A stretch of 64,000 bases of DNA, taken from NCBI GenBank assembly GCA_963920575.1, contig OY986968.1, positions 1,751,001 through 1,815,000 of the forward strand, given 5' to 3'. The position numbers and the translations under genes are program-made. The notes under the pieces are model-generated. The model was given only the letters and a program-made list of their open reading frames with translations, was not told where the DNA came from and did not search any database. This document shows positions 35,139 through 46,900 of the stretch, one piece after another. Position 1 is the stretch's first letter. The number at the start of each line of letters is the position of its first letter. This stretch comes from Narthecium ossifragum. Lineage: Eukaryota > Streptophyta > Magnoliopsida > Dioscoreales > Nartheciaceae.

Positions 35139-35250
35139 TTTTTTTTTTTTTTGAGCCCAGGTTTTCCTGGCGGATCGGTGATCCGGATTCGAACCTTAGG
35201 CTTCATTCCCATAAGTCCGAGCGGCCGCGCTGGCCAACTCAGACGACCCC
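35139..35250 (-). mobile_element. tRNA-derived SINE in the Copia leader
   Basis: Read on the minus strand it starts GGGGTCGTCTGAGTTGGCC and has an A-box-like AGTTGGCCAGCGC (35227-35239). It also has a perfect B box GGTTCGAATCC (35185-35195), then GGATCACCGATCC, and ends in a 14-A tail (T-run at 35139-35152). This is the structure of a Pol III, tRNA-related SINE. No target duplication is obvious. It is too short and lacks acceptor-stem pairing for a true tRNA gene. Confidence 0.8.
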
Positions 35251-35347
35251 GGAGGGCTGATAATATCCCGCACTAAAATGCATATATAGTGAATGACTAA
35301 TATGAACTGCAGATATCAGAGCATTTTCTGGTACTGAAAATATTTTC

Positions 35348-35625
35348 GCACTTCATGTACGAGATTATGTGCTTCAGGCACAATATAGTGTTTTGCACTT
35401 CGGGTGCAAATTAAATGCTTCAGGCACTATTGTAGTAACTTGTGCTTCATACACCAAATTATGTGCTTCATGCACTTATGCTTCAGGCGCTCTTAATTTT
35501 GTACTTCGGGTACATCGAATTTTTGTACTTCTGGTACAATCATTTTACCTTGTGTGCTTCAGGCATCACAATGGTCTATTCTTCATATATAGCTTGTAGT
35601 TCAAAATAATATATGCTTCAGGCTA
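35348..35625 (-). repeat. Array of about 11 small hairpins in the Copia 5' leader
   Basis: A 13-base unit, four-base stem / TTCNN loop / four-base stem, recurs at 35348, 35369, 35395, 35415, 35442, 35463, 35478, 35501, 35525, 35554 and 35613. Perfect stems occur as GTGC/GCAC, GCAC/GTGC and GTAC/GTAC, so stems vary while pairing is kept. It lies between the SINE and the 5' LTR in what would be untranslated leader RNA. Confidence 0.75.
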
Positions 35626-35719
35626 GAATAAATGTAACCAGTACAAAATACTAGGTAGTAAGATATACCTGACTGGTTCTCTCCTTTTCTTTATGTGGCA
35701 GAGTCTCGTGCTGATAACG

Positions 35720-36072
35720 TGTTATATATGTATCATGAAAATAGGTAATCCCCTTGCTTGCTTACTTCTAACTCATAATTCATACTAATTGCAAGTGGAT
35801 AAGGATAAGAGGGGATATGAGAAGAGGAACTCTACTTATAAGAAGATAGCAAGGAGAAGAAGCAATACGAGATGAGGAGCTCAATCCCACCACCTTCCTT
35901 CATTTGTTCATCCATGCCTATTTATAGGCAAATGGGAGGATATGAAGACAAAGCATCATTGAATGCTTTTGTCTCAATCCAATTTCCATCAACAAGGCTA
36001 GTCATTCATCAAGACTAGTCATTCATTAATAGTGGGCATGTGATCTCATTCATATACACACATTTTACAATA
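35720..36072 (-). repeat. Copia 5' LTR
   Basis: 353 bp, matching 26043-26395 apart from about seven substitutions. The minus-strand TATAAATA box at 35919-35926 is the likely element promoter. The CGTTATCAGCACGAG segment next to it is the probable primer-binding area. Confidence 0.93.
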
Positions 36073-36203
36073 TAAAGATGGTTTTGCAGCCAATTATAAG
36101 GTATGATGCAAGTTTATTTTTCAGCCTAGAGAGAGAAAGAAAGAGGGAGAGAGAGAGTACCCATACTTGCATGTACGTACTCCAATTGGATCAATTTGTC
36201 TAA

Positions 36204-37343
36204 GGCCTGTTTGGTTGCTGAGAAGTGAGCTGAAGTGAAGTGACTTCTGGGGAGTGGAGTGGAGTAGAGTGGAGTAGAGTGGAGTGAAGTGAAGTGACTT
36301 CTAGGGGTTTCTGAGTTCTGGTGTTTGGTTGGTGTTTGAAGTCGGATATGATCATCCCCAACTATTTAATATTTTAATAATTTCCTTATATTAAAATATT
36401 AAAAATAATACTATTTTAGATGACGTGGACCAATCACGAGGTGCCACGTGACATGTGGGATCCATTTATATTAATATTTTATTACAGTATGATATTATTA
36501 ACATTATTTGTCATTTAAAACATTAAAATTAAAACATTAAAATAATATTTTAATCTTAAAATATTAATAATTTAATAACTTATATTAATATTTTATTACA
36601 GTATAATATTATTAATACTATTTTAGATGACGTGGACCAATCACGAGGTGCCACGTGACATGTGGGATCCATTTATATTAATATTTTATTACAGTATGAT
36701 ATTATTAACATTATTTGCCATTTAAAACATTAAAATTAAAACATTAAAATAATATTTTAATCTTAAAATATTAATAATTTAATAACTTATATTAATATTT
36801 TATTACAGTATAATATTATTAATACTATTTTAGATGACGTGGACCAATCACGAGGTGGCACGTGACATGTGGGATCCATTTATATTAATATTTTATTATA
36901 GTATGATATTATTAACATTATTTGCCATTTAAAATATTAAAATTAAAACATTAAAATAATATTTTAATATTAAAATATTAATAATTTAATAACTTATAAT
37001 AATATTTTATTGCATTATAATATTATTAATACTATTTTAGATGACGTGGACCAATCACGAGGTGACACGTGATATGTGAGACCTACTTATATTAATATTT
37101 TATTACAGTATAATATTATTAATATTATTTTTCACTTCAAATGTCACTTCAAATGCCACTCAAATGACTTCAAGCCAAAAAGACCCGAAGTCGAAATGGG
37201 AAGTGGCAGCTTTGGCTACAGTGATTTGGAAGTGGGGCTGAAGTCACTTCAGCCCCACTTCCGAGCAACCAAACACCTGAAGTGGCTCGGAAGTCACTTC
37301 AAAAAAGTGACTTCCGACCACTTCATGTGAACCAAACATGCCC
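36204..37343. mobile_element. PIF/Harbinger-like non-autonomous element
   Basis: The ends are GGCCTGTTTGGTT and, inverted, GGGCATGTTTGGTT, flanked by the 3-bp TAA at 36201-36203 and 37344-37346, as for PIF/Harbinger (Tourist) elements. Inside the TIRs are GAAGTGACTTC-type subterminal repeats on both sides (36230-36300 and 37120-37325). The centre is a 207-bp tandem repeat. No transposase is present. Confidence 0.75.
36411..37135. repeat. 207-bp tandem repeat, about 3.5 units
   Basis: CTATTTTAGATGACGTGG occurs at 36411, 36618, 36825 and 37032, exactly 207 bp apart each time. Each unit has GACGTGGACCAATCACGAGG, then a CACGTGACATGTG box, followed by AT-rich TATTAATATTTTATTA text. It lies inside the PIF/Harbinger-like element. 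From 37347 to about 39180 I see no gene. Confidence 0.93.
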
Positions 37344-40300
37344 TAAGTGGTACTACGTATTTTGTTGGATTGGATTCGACCCAACTAATTGGACAAAGCT
37401 AACTGTTTGTTTGATGAATTAATGTTACAACTAGACACGTTTCAATGTGTCCCACAGTTAAGATATTAGCTAAGATTAGTTCAATTGTTGTAAGAACATG
37501 AGAGAATTAATTTGATCATCGTAATAAGATTGAACCCAATAAAAAAACTCGTGTTAACCAAATGAAGCGGCCCAAATAAGAAGCATAGATCACCAATTAA
37601 CCAATCATCTCAAAAGCTCGAGTTCATTAGGAAAGGATGAATAATTTGATCCAATATTGTAAAATCGTTAATTATCCAAAGACTTCAGTCGATGGAAAAT
37701 AGTGAATTTAGTCATTGAGTTATTATATTTTAATATTTACAACATACAAGGATTGTATTATAGAACTAATTTTCCCTAGCTTTATGCAATCTCTTGTACA
37801 TAATTATATACAAAATATAGGTAGAGGGCCCATGAATGATATTTACACCGTTATTATGGAGCTGCAAGTACTATAGCTAATTCGATGCTGTCACTATAAA
37901 TCTCCTAAATCTGGCTTATGTGGGACAATATGTGCAATTATATACAAGGCCCAAATCATTGGATGTTATTGGATTTCCTGTTGCTATTGGGAATATTTAT
38001 GTAATCACCCCCTCAAAAAGTTGTCTAATATCATATTTAGCTCCATATTTATTGAAATATCTAGGCCGGTTTGGGCGTATATTACGTGTTTTATGGTTGT
38101 GGTGATCAGTACATGCACTCTACGTTATAAAAATATGATGATTGAATCCAAGGCGGCAGCTGAAAAAGTGTTTGGTATGTTATATTGATAGCCGCGACGA
38201 AAAAGTATTTTTGTGTAATTTATGGTTTGGGTGTATGTAGTTTTTTCATTCAAACGATCAAATGAATTCATTTCTATGCTTTTTTATGTTATAATTAGAT
38301 GCGGTCAAATAAAAACATCTATTAACTGCTTCAACTTTTATTATAAAAAAAAATTGCGTTACAAATGCTGCTCAGATGGCGTAATTGTACCCCTTGCATT
38401 GCGTCCACATAGATGGTTCATCTCTTGCCTAATCTCAACCGTCGGATATCAGATGGAAGGTTGAGATCAACTCTTTCTCTCTCTTACTTGGGGGAAAACG
38501 AAAGAGATAAAAGAGCCTGAACTCAACGCTCGATTGCAAATATTTATCACTATTGGATAAAGTTTGATAAAGACGTTGAGTGAGTCATTTTAAGTTTTTT
38601 TTTTTTTTAATCTGGTTTTATACCTACCATTATGAGCTACTAAAAAGAGATCAGGGTAATTTCCTAAATAAAAAAAGAACAATTAGCCCCCTATTTTTTA
38701 AAATAATGTTGTCTGGAAAATTCTTAGAATATTCCACGAAGAATACCCTGAACCCGAAGAACATACACGATAATATCATGTGCTTTCAAGGATAAGCATG
38801 ATAATTTCAAGTATATATAGGGAGTCCTGTTATATTAAGCAACTTTTGTGGGTAAATTTGCATATAAACCTTTTCTAATGTTAAAAAAAAATACAGCTAA
38901 CGGGAATACCAATCCATAACGGATATGAAAAATCCGCATCCATACCCGATTACACACCACGAATCGATTGTTCTCTGCTTAAAAGCCACTTATCGGGTGT
39001 GGGTTTCATCCGGATTGAGCTATGCAATCCGGATCCGACTAGGATGCCTTCTGAGACTGATAGCTCGGTCTCCTTATCGATTCACTGTAACTATCAGGAG
39101 CCCGTTTCCCGTTCTTTATTTAAGTTAGTTATATCCAATGAACCAGAAAAAAAAAAGCTATTTCTAGTTTGAATAAAACGCTCGATTGGAGCCCTCCTCA
39201 TCCCAAAACCCTAAACCCCTTATCCTCGCCCGCGCTATAATCCCTAATTCTTATTGCGATGGAGCGATTCCTAACCCTAATGCCGATTGTGGTTTTTGTG
39301 AGGTATAGGCTCCTGCGCGATTAGGGTTGTTGGAAATCCCGGAACTCGATTTAATTCTGATTTTTTTTTACGTCTTTTGATCGTTGATTTGGGGTTTTGA
39401 TTGTGTGATGGATTGTTGGAAGATGAGTTCTTTTCTCGTATTGGAGTTGGTTTTGATGTTTTACCCCGGGTTCTGGTGAGAAGCCCCAGTTTTTCCCCCT
39501 TTTCTTGGTTCAGTCGTTCAATGAAGTTGAAATTGCAATGCGATTTGTTTGAATTCTAGGGTTTTGCGTATGATTGGTTTTCTTGACATTGGCGTGCGTC
39601 TATTGATTGAATTCAATTGAATGCTTGAAGCTAGATGATTCAGATAGGTGAAATTAGGTATTGGGGTGTTGTCTTTTGTCCAGAAAACTCCTTATTTATA
39701 TTCTTTATGTTGAGATTGTTAGAGTAATGTGTTCCGTGTCCCCATGTAATTCTTTTGGACATTTGGAGTTGAATCTTGGGCACAGATAACGGCTTCTTTT
39801 CACCCCTTAGCTCCTTTTTCTGTTCAACCGAAAAAAACAATTGATATCTTTATTTAAATTAATAAATTAAGAGCCCTGCCTGGGTATTTGCATTCGCAGA
39901 ATACTGGAACTTGTGTTCAGTTTTTTTTGTCTTTGAGTGTGTTAATGCTTTACACTTTATCGAACTGAGTTTGTATAATGACATAAATCAGGCTGTCAAA
40001 TTGCATTAGTAATTTTGTAGAAAGCCTTCGTTTTTCTTTTTCCTCTTTCACAATCATGGAACACAGTCGGCATCTTACTAATCTCATGTCATGAATCAAT
40101 CGGTATTTGGACTATAATTTTTCTAAAATTTGAGGTTACATGATGCATTGATCATGAGTTTCATTCTTGTCAGCTATGGTGATACTTGTCATCTCTCTGA
40201 CTATATACTTATGCAACTGGAGTAATGTGTGAATTTTCTTTCATTGTTTTGGTGCCTCTTCCTTTTCTTGCTACAGACTTGCTTTGGTTCGATATAGTTT

Positions 40301-40905
40301 GTAGGTCAGTGATGTGGATAGTGCGGGCCTGGTAGTACGACTTATTTGCATAATATCAGGTCCTCTCCTACTTCTGATGCAGAAGTGGTTTCTAATTCCC
40401 CTGATATATTTAATTAGTTCTTCCTCTAGATTTTTTTATCGTTTGAATAGGTGATTGTTATATCGTTGGCACATGTTGTTGCGTGTCTTGAGCTGGCACT
40501 ATTCGTGTTGGCTGGCTCGTCATGTGCTGATATTTGGCATGGACATCGTAGGTGGCATGAAGTCTCTTTTGAGCTAATACCTGTATGCATGGGATCTATG
40601 AATGATACATGTATCATGCCAGTAAATTACCTGTGCACAGTGCATATCTTCCTGTGTTGATATGTGCTGACTGGCACAACAATCAACTAGGTTTATATCC
40701 CCACATTGACATTTCCCTCTTTCTCGTACTGCTCATTCCATAGAGAAATGGCATAAACTGTAGCATACTATTTATGATTCTAAGAGTTTTTCAGCACAAA
40801 TTCGCTTTTCTTTCAGAATAAATTTCAGTTTAGCTTGCATTTCATATAATTGCAACTGTTCTTAATGTTTCTTGTGCTGTGTGATTAGGTGAGAAAATAG
40901 TACTT

Positions 40906-43900
40906 ATGGCTGATCTCTTGCACGGCTGGGTTCCGGTTCCATTGCAAACTAAAGTAAACCAGGGAATGCCTAGCATCTTCCACCAGAAGGACAGAGCTTT
41001 TCAGGGTCGGGTGCAAGGCAATGGAGATGCGATGAGTATATGGGGCACGGATCAACATTATCGCATGTAAGTTGGCAAAAGTTCTAGATTTCTATTCACA
41101 TTGACAATTCCAATTCGATGAACCACTTCCATGGCATGATCTTCATATAGATGTTGAGGGTATCCTCTTCTTAAATTGGCTGCCATGGTTTATTTTGGAC
41201 AAGAGATTATCACAGTTACCATCTGTTGGAATGCATATCATATTTTATAATTCATTTGCCACTGCATGGCGGTCTCCCTAAATGTGTTGTTTTCGGTGTA
41301 TGGTACTTTGCGGAAGAATTTTTCCTTAATGAGGAATCAGTTGCTGTGCCTTATCATGTTTTCCTTTTCCTTTGCAGCTCAGGGTATTTAACAAAGGACT
41401 CGATATTAAATAATCTTGAAGATCATATCAAGGAAAAGGTTGCTGGGATCTGCAATGAAGCAAAAACTGTGGCAGCCATGTCTCAGGTTTTGATCTTTTA
41501 ACTGATTATCAGATCCTGTGGCTGAACGATATTTGCTTCCTCATGGAAAGTAATAACAAAATAAGGTGGCGGTTTCTTCTTTCATTTTCTTAGGAGAAGA
41601 AAGGAAGTAACGATTTGCAATGTTTTAGTTTTCTATTATTTCATTTTCTTTCATTCCATATCTTGATTTTTCTTCTTTTTTTTGGTATCAGAACATTAGT
41701 CATAAGTCATGAATGGAACTACCCTTTCTTTCTTATATGCCATCAGATAACTTAACCCTTTTTAGTTTTCCATGTGAAGCATTTCTTTCATACTGTTTTC
41801 TCTAGAGAAAGGTTATATCTACTATTTGTGCTGAAAAGCGCAACTGGTAACAAATTTGTTATACCGGCTTCTTAGCTATAGTCTAGGTCAGAATCCTGTT
41901 TCGCTATCAATCAATAAGGGATAGGTTTACAAGGTTTTGGTGCATTCACTTCACCATCCAGTTGAATTCATATCATGAAGTGTATATAGGAACATAGTCC
42001 ATGTGTCTATGCAAGAAAAGCTTGTGCAACTTCTTCAGGACCATGAATTATAGGGCATCCAAATTATTCAAATAAATATGAACTGTACACATAAGCTAAA
42101 AATCAAGTCATGGTGGATGTGTAAATTCTAAGCTGAAGGAAGGTCATAGCTGAACATGAAGTTCTCATTTTCCTATAAAAGGAGTGAAGGAGAGTTGGAG
42201 ATTTAATTATTGTGCTTGCATCCTTTCCCTGAGTATCTTAAACACCTTGTGCAATTTGTTTGACAATCAGGGGCATTACATGGATCTAGATAAGCTGAAG
42301 GACAGAATGCCCACATGGCCTGTCAGTCATGAAAATCACGGTGACATCCAAGATGCAGCTGGCCTTTTATTTTCTTCTCGCATGGGCTCGACGGCATGGA
42401 GTTCAGAAGTGCAACAGAATATGGAAGTTTCTGCTTCTAATTCTTCTCATAGTTCATCAACTGCAAACTGTGCTTATCCTGCACCGGCTTCCAGAAGTAT
42501 TGCGAGTTCTTTTAGGAATTCCAATCAGTCCTCTGGTTTAGTTATTGATAATGGACTATCTGCTCCTCACGGTGAGCTGAGTTGAATAATTTTGTTATTT
42601 AGTTCGGTTTTCAAGTTTTATCTTAACTGACATTAAATTGAGTTTTGCAGGATATATATATAATGAGCCTCATCAAATAGTTTCAAATCTTCCTGTTGGC
42701 TCTGGTGGAAATTTCATGCATTCGCCAGCAGATTTTCCAAGGCCGGGACAGTGTACTGGTGGTACATTTTCCCCTGATATAGCTGTAATGTCACCAAACA
42801 AGTATACTGAATGCAGAAATGGACACTTCTTGCATAACCTTGGTGGTGGTGGAAAGGATATTGTTTCTGAGGATCGTTCTTTGTATAAACTTTCTAATAA
42901 GTTTCCAAACAGCAAACTAGATTTTGCTGCAAGCTATGTCCGAACCATAGATGAAGCTGCAACACCAGAAGTTCCCCATTTATTTGGTAACCACCAAAAT
43001 CCTGTAATATTTAGATTCTGAACAGATTAACAAGAAATATATATATGTGTTGATTTATCTTTTCCTCATTCATCCTACACATAATGAGCCTATTATGTTT
43101 CTGCTTTCTTTCACATGTAATTGCTGTCTATAAATGTATGTTGCAGGTAATTCACAGTTTATATCTGATAGCAAGTTATCTGCAACTGGAAAGCTCGAAA
43201 TCCCTTCGACGTCATTTGGCTTCGAGGGGAATTGCTATTTTGTGAATCAAGCAAGCACCAAATCATGCTTAAATTTGAGCCATGCACCAATGTATTGTCA
43301 ATCAAATCTGCAATGTGCTCAACAGGCTCCACAGATGTATGAAAACCTACCTCAATTGCTTCAGATGGAAAAGAATGAACCTGGTTCCAAACTGGGCCAT
43401 TTGCCACAGTCTAGTCGACTGAAGCAAGAATCTTGGCCCTTTACCCAAGGGCTTCATGAGCCAACAAAAGAACACTTTACTGAATTGACACATTTGGGGA
43501 AGGACCAGTCTATTGACCTACTGCAGGCTCAAAGGGAGAAAGTGATATTAGGTGGGGCAATTGAGAGGAAAAATTATCGCTCACTGGACCAAAAAGCATG
43601 CAAGAATCAGATGAAAGCAAGTGCAGTTTTCCAATGTCAGCCTTTTCTAAAAGAATCTACGAGGGACAAGTTTTCTATGTTTGATGGGTCTGCTCATATA
43701 TCTGTAGATTCAAGGTCGCTGATTTTGTTCGAACATGCTAGAATTTGTTTGGTTAATGAAGGAAAATGTGGATATCCTCAGTGTGGGAAGATGAAAGAGA
43801 TTCTTACGCATCTTTCCAAATGCAGTGACGATCACTGTGCAAAGCAGTGTGATAACTTTAGAAGACTGTTTGAACATTACAGAAGTTGCTGCAATAGTGC

Positions 43901-46900
43901 TTGTTGTATTTGCTGTCCTGTGAAGGTAAAGCTGAAGGAACCTGCTTTGGTGAATCATACTGCAGGTTTCACTACTTTATGTCATGATACATTAGCGTAT
44001 GAGCAGTCTCCCTTGAAGCGTATGAGAACAGAGAACTTCTCCTCACATTGTTCATGGCATGAAGTACAACATGGGCAGTTTCCTCTGAAGCCTGTAACAG
44101 AGAACTCTTACTCTTCTCAACAGCATGAAATTTCTCATTTTATGCCAGCCGTTGTGCCTGACATTGAGTTGTCTCCTCGTGGACTTCATAATGTAACACA
44201 TAAATTTCGCACTTCTCTGGATCCCAGAACAGAGGTGACAAAACCTGAGTCCAAGCCTTTTGCAACATCATCATGGGAAAGCTTAGATAAATGTCACCAG
44301 ACTGACGCCAGGGAGCCAGTAATGGCTGTTAAAAGTCAACTGGATATTCTTCCTGCTATTACAGGGGGGATTGGCAAGCAGTGCCAACAGGCTGAGGTTG
44401 AGAGTGATAGGGTTGAGTTGGATGTGAAACATGAGAGTTCTGCATTATCAAGTGATCCATTGACAGAAAGAAAAATTGGAAAGCGAGAAGTGAAAGGTAC
44501 TTCTTTAGTCGATACTTTCACTCGGCAGCAAATCAAGGAACACATAACTAGTCTGAGGCGGTGCTTTGGTCAGGTTAGTCAATATGCCTTAAGGTGTGAG
44601 TTGATCCTTTATAGCTACAGCTATATTTAAAATCTTGTACTGCAAACCTAGCTGCTTGTTTGCTGGTCTATAGTACCTAGTAAGATTTTCACATCTTATA
44701 ATTGCTGCACATCCCCATGTGTTCATATAAGTCTTCTCTTATCTTCTCCTTCAATGTGCTAATTTTACCAAAACCGTATCTGGGAGTAAGCATACATGGG
44801 CAGCATCCGTTTTTTAGATGTCTTATTGTCTGTCAGGTATTTTCATAATTCAAAACTACTAAAAGTAGAAAGACATGATTCAACCAGTAGCCAAAAGTCT
44901 ATGAAATTTTTGTTTACCTACTCAACTTGTAAGATTACACATCAAGAGATTGGTTTTGGTATCCCATCATCTTCTGCTTGTCCTTCACTTTCTTGTATGC
45001 TCGCAAGGTGCTCGAGACAACACCTGAAGTGCCTTATCATATCTTTACCACTTGTAGCGGTCACCATTGGGCGTAGATATATGTTCCCGACTTTTGTGAG
45101 GGCTAAATTCTTTGTGCTGCTGTTCTACGTAATTATCTGCTCTTCTTGCTAAATTATTTCAACCTTTCAATGTTAGACATGAATACTTTCTTTGCCTATA
45201 AAGTGAATCAGTTTTTTCCCGCAGAGGGAAGCAAATGTATGTAGGAATCAGGTATCAGAGGGTCAAGTCGATGATGATCCATGCAGTTTGTGTGGCATGG
45301 ACAAACTTCTGTTTGAACCACTTCCTCGATATTGTGCCTCATGTTCTGGACAAATCAATCCCAGGGGAACATATTATACCATTGAAAGAGTCAAGGATGC
45401 AACAAATGGACCTCATGCATGCCAATTTTTCTGTAGCAAGTGTTACAACACTACTAGTTCTTATTTGAAGGTTGCTGGAGAAGAGATTCTAAAGGCTAAC
45501 CTAGAGAGGAAGCTGAATTATGCCAATGATGCTGGAGCTGAAATGGTTAGGGTCTTTCTTCCTATTAGTGTTTTGATTTTCCTCTGTGCTGTAATGAATA
45601 GATTTTTAAATTTCTGTAAATTCTTTCCAGTGGGTTCCATGTGAAAAATGTGGTTTGCGGCAGCACCAGATATGTGCCCTCTACAATAACATAAGGAACC
45701 TGGAAGGGCAAGCTGCATACACTTGCCCAAGTTGCATTTTACCAGGGATAGAAAGTGGAGAACATCAGCCATTAGCGCGGACTATGATTCCTGGAGCAGA
45801 AGAGTTACCAACAACAAAACTGAGTGACCATATAGAGGAGTGGCTCTTTAGGCGTCTTAATAAGGAGAGACAAGAACGTGCAAAAAAATTGGGAAAGAGC
45901 GATCATGAGGTGAGTTTTTTGTGTTTCCTAGATAAAATTTCTCATTTTTGCCAAAGCCTTCATACAGCTTAGCAAAAAGTTGCAGTTAGTATTATTTCGC
46001 TCTTGTCAGTTACTAGGAATACCGCCCTAGAAGTCCAACATTTTGATATGCTACATTTAAACATACATGCCTAGATAAATTTAGACATGATATACAAGTG
46101 GAACATCTCTATATCTTTTTTGGCTAATAATTGCTCAACTCTTGGATCGTGGAACCCCTCCCCTCTTTCCGTATATGTCAATCTAGTAATTTAGGTATCA
46201 AAACCTGACCTTTATTAAATTATGCATGTGAATTCCTCCAAAGTCACTATCTTTGTCTCCTTTAGGAACCAAGGCTATTAGCTGTAAGAGTACCATTTGC
46301 AAAGTGGTGGATTTTGATTTCAAGAAAAAGTGATGCCAAAGACTTTTGAGTCTATTGCTTGAAACATTTGTGTGTCGCTTTCATGCATCGTAATTGACAT
46401 ATTGGTTTGAAAAAATTGTTGGATCACGAGTAAGCATTTACGTAGGGGTTTGGTAGGTTGTGATGAAAGGCAGCACAAATAACTTTTTTGTCCTTCAGTA
46501 CAATGTATGCTCATAGGGCTATAAGCATTCACCACTCCTATGATACAAGGCGATTTACCTCTAAAGCCGGCATGATTATTTTAGCTTCCGTAGTTAGCAG
46601 CTGGTATTGATTCAGTTTTAACTTCTGAGTTCTGATTATCAGGTCGCTGGTGCAGAAGGCCTTTTTGTTCGAGTGGTGTCCTCAGTTGACAAGATACTAA
46701 AAGTAAAACAATCGTTTCGTGGAATTTTCGAAGGAGAACATTATCCAGAGGAATTTCCTTACACGGCAAAGGTGCACTTTTTTTCTTGCTTCTCTTAGAT
46801 ATTATCTGGATCATAGATATTATTTTTCACTTGTTTGAAGGAATGTTTATGGTTTTTTCACCCTTTTCCATTAGGCCATTCTGCTGTTCCAGAAGATGGA

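Larger units (their letters stand above)
26043..36072 (-). mobile_element. Complete Ty1/Copia retrotransposon with nested insertions
   Basis: Two 353-bp LTRs (26043-26395 and 35720-36072) and an exact 5-bp target duplication TAAAG (26038-26042 and 36073-36077) define the element. On the minus strand the order is gag with zinc knuckle, protease, integrase, reverse transcriptase and RNase H, the Copia order. The sequence next to the 5' LTR reads, on the minus strand, TTATCAGCACGAGACTC, a primer-site-like segment. The element is broken by solo LTRs at 28146-29888 and 31064-33235, a SINE at 35139-35250, and stop codons in gag and after integrase. It is therefore not coding-competent as assembled. 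The LTRs differ at about seven positions by eye (about 2%). Confidence 0.95.

Noticed and set aside
35139..35250. A tRNA gene
   Set aside because: A perfect B box is present, but there is no pairing acceptor stem and there is a poly-A tail, so a SINE fits better.
36411..37135. Centromeric satellite
   Set aside because: The 207-bp units are confined within the TIRs of one transposon-like element, with only about 3.5 copies.
39259..39324. Short upstream frame starting MERFLTLMPI before the HAC gene
   Set aside because: It spans a likely exon-intron junction near 39302 and has no family match; the HAC start at 40906 fits the exon structure better.
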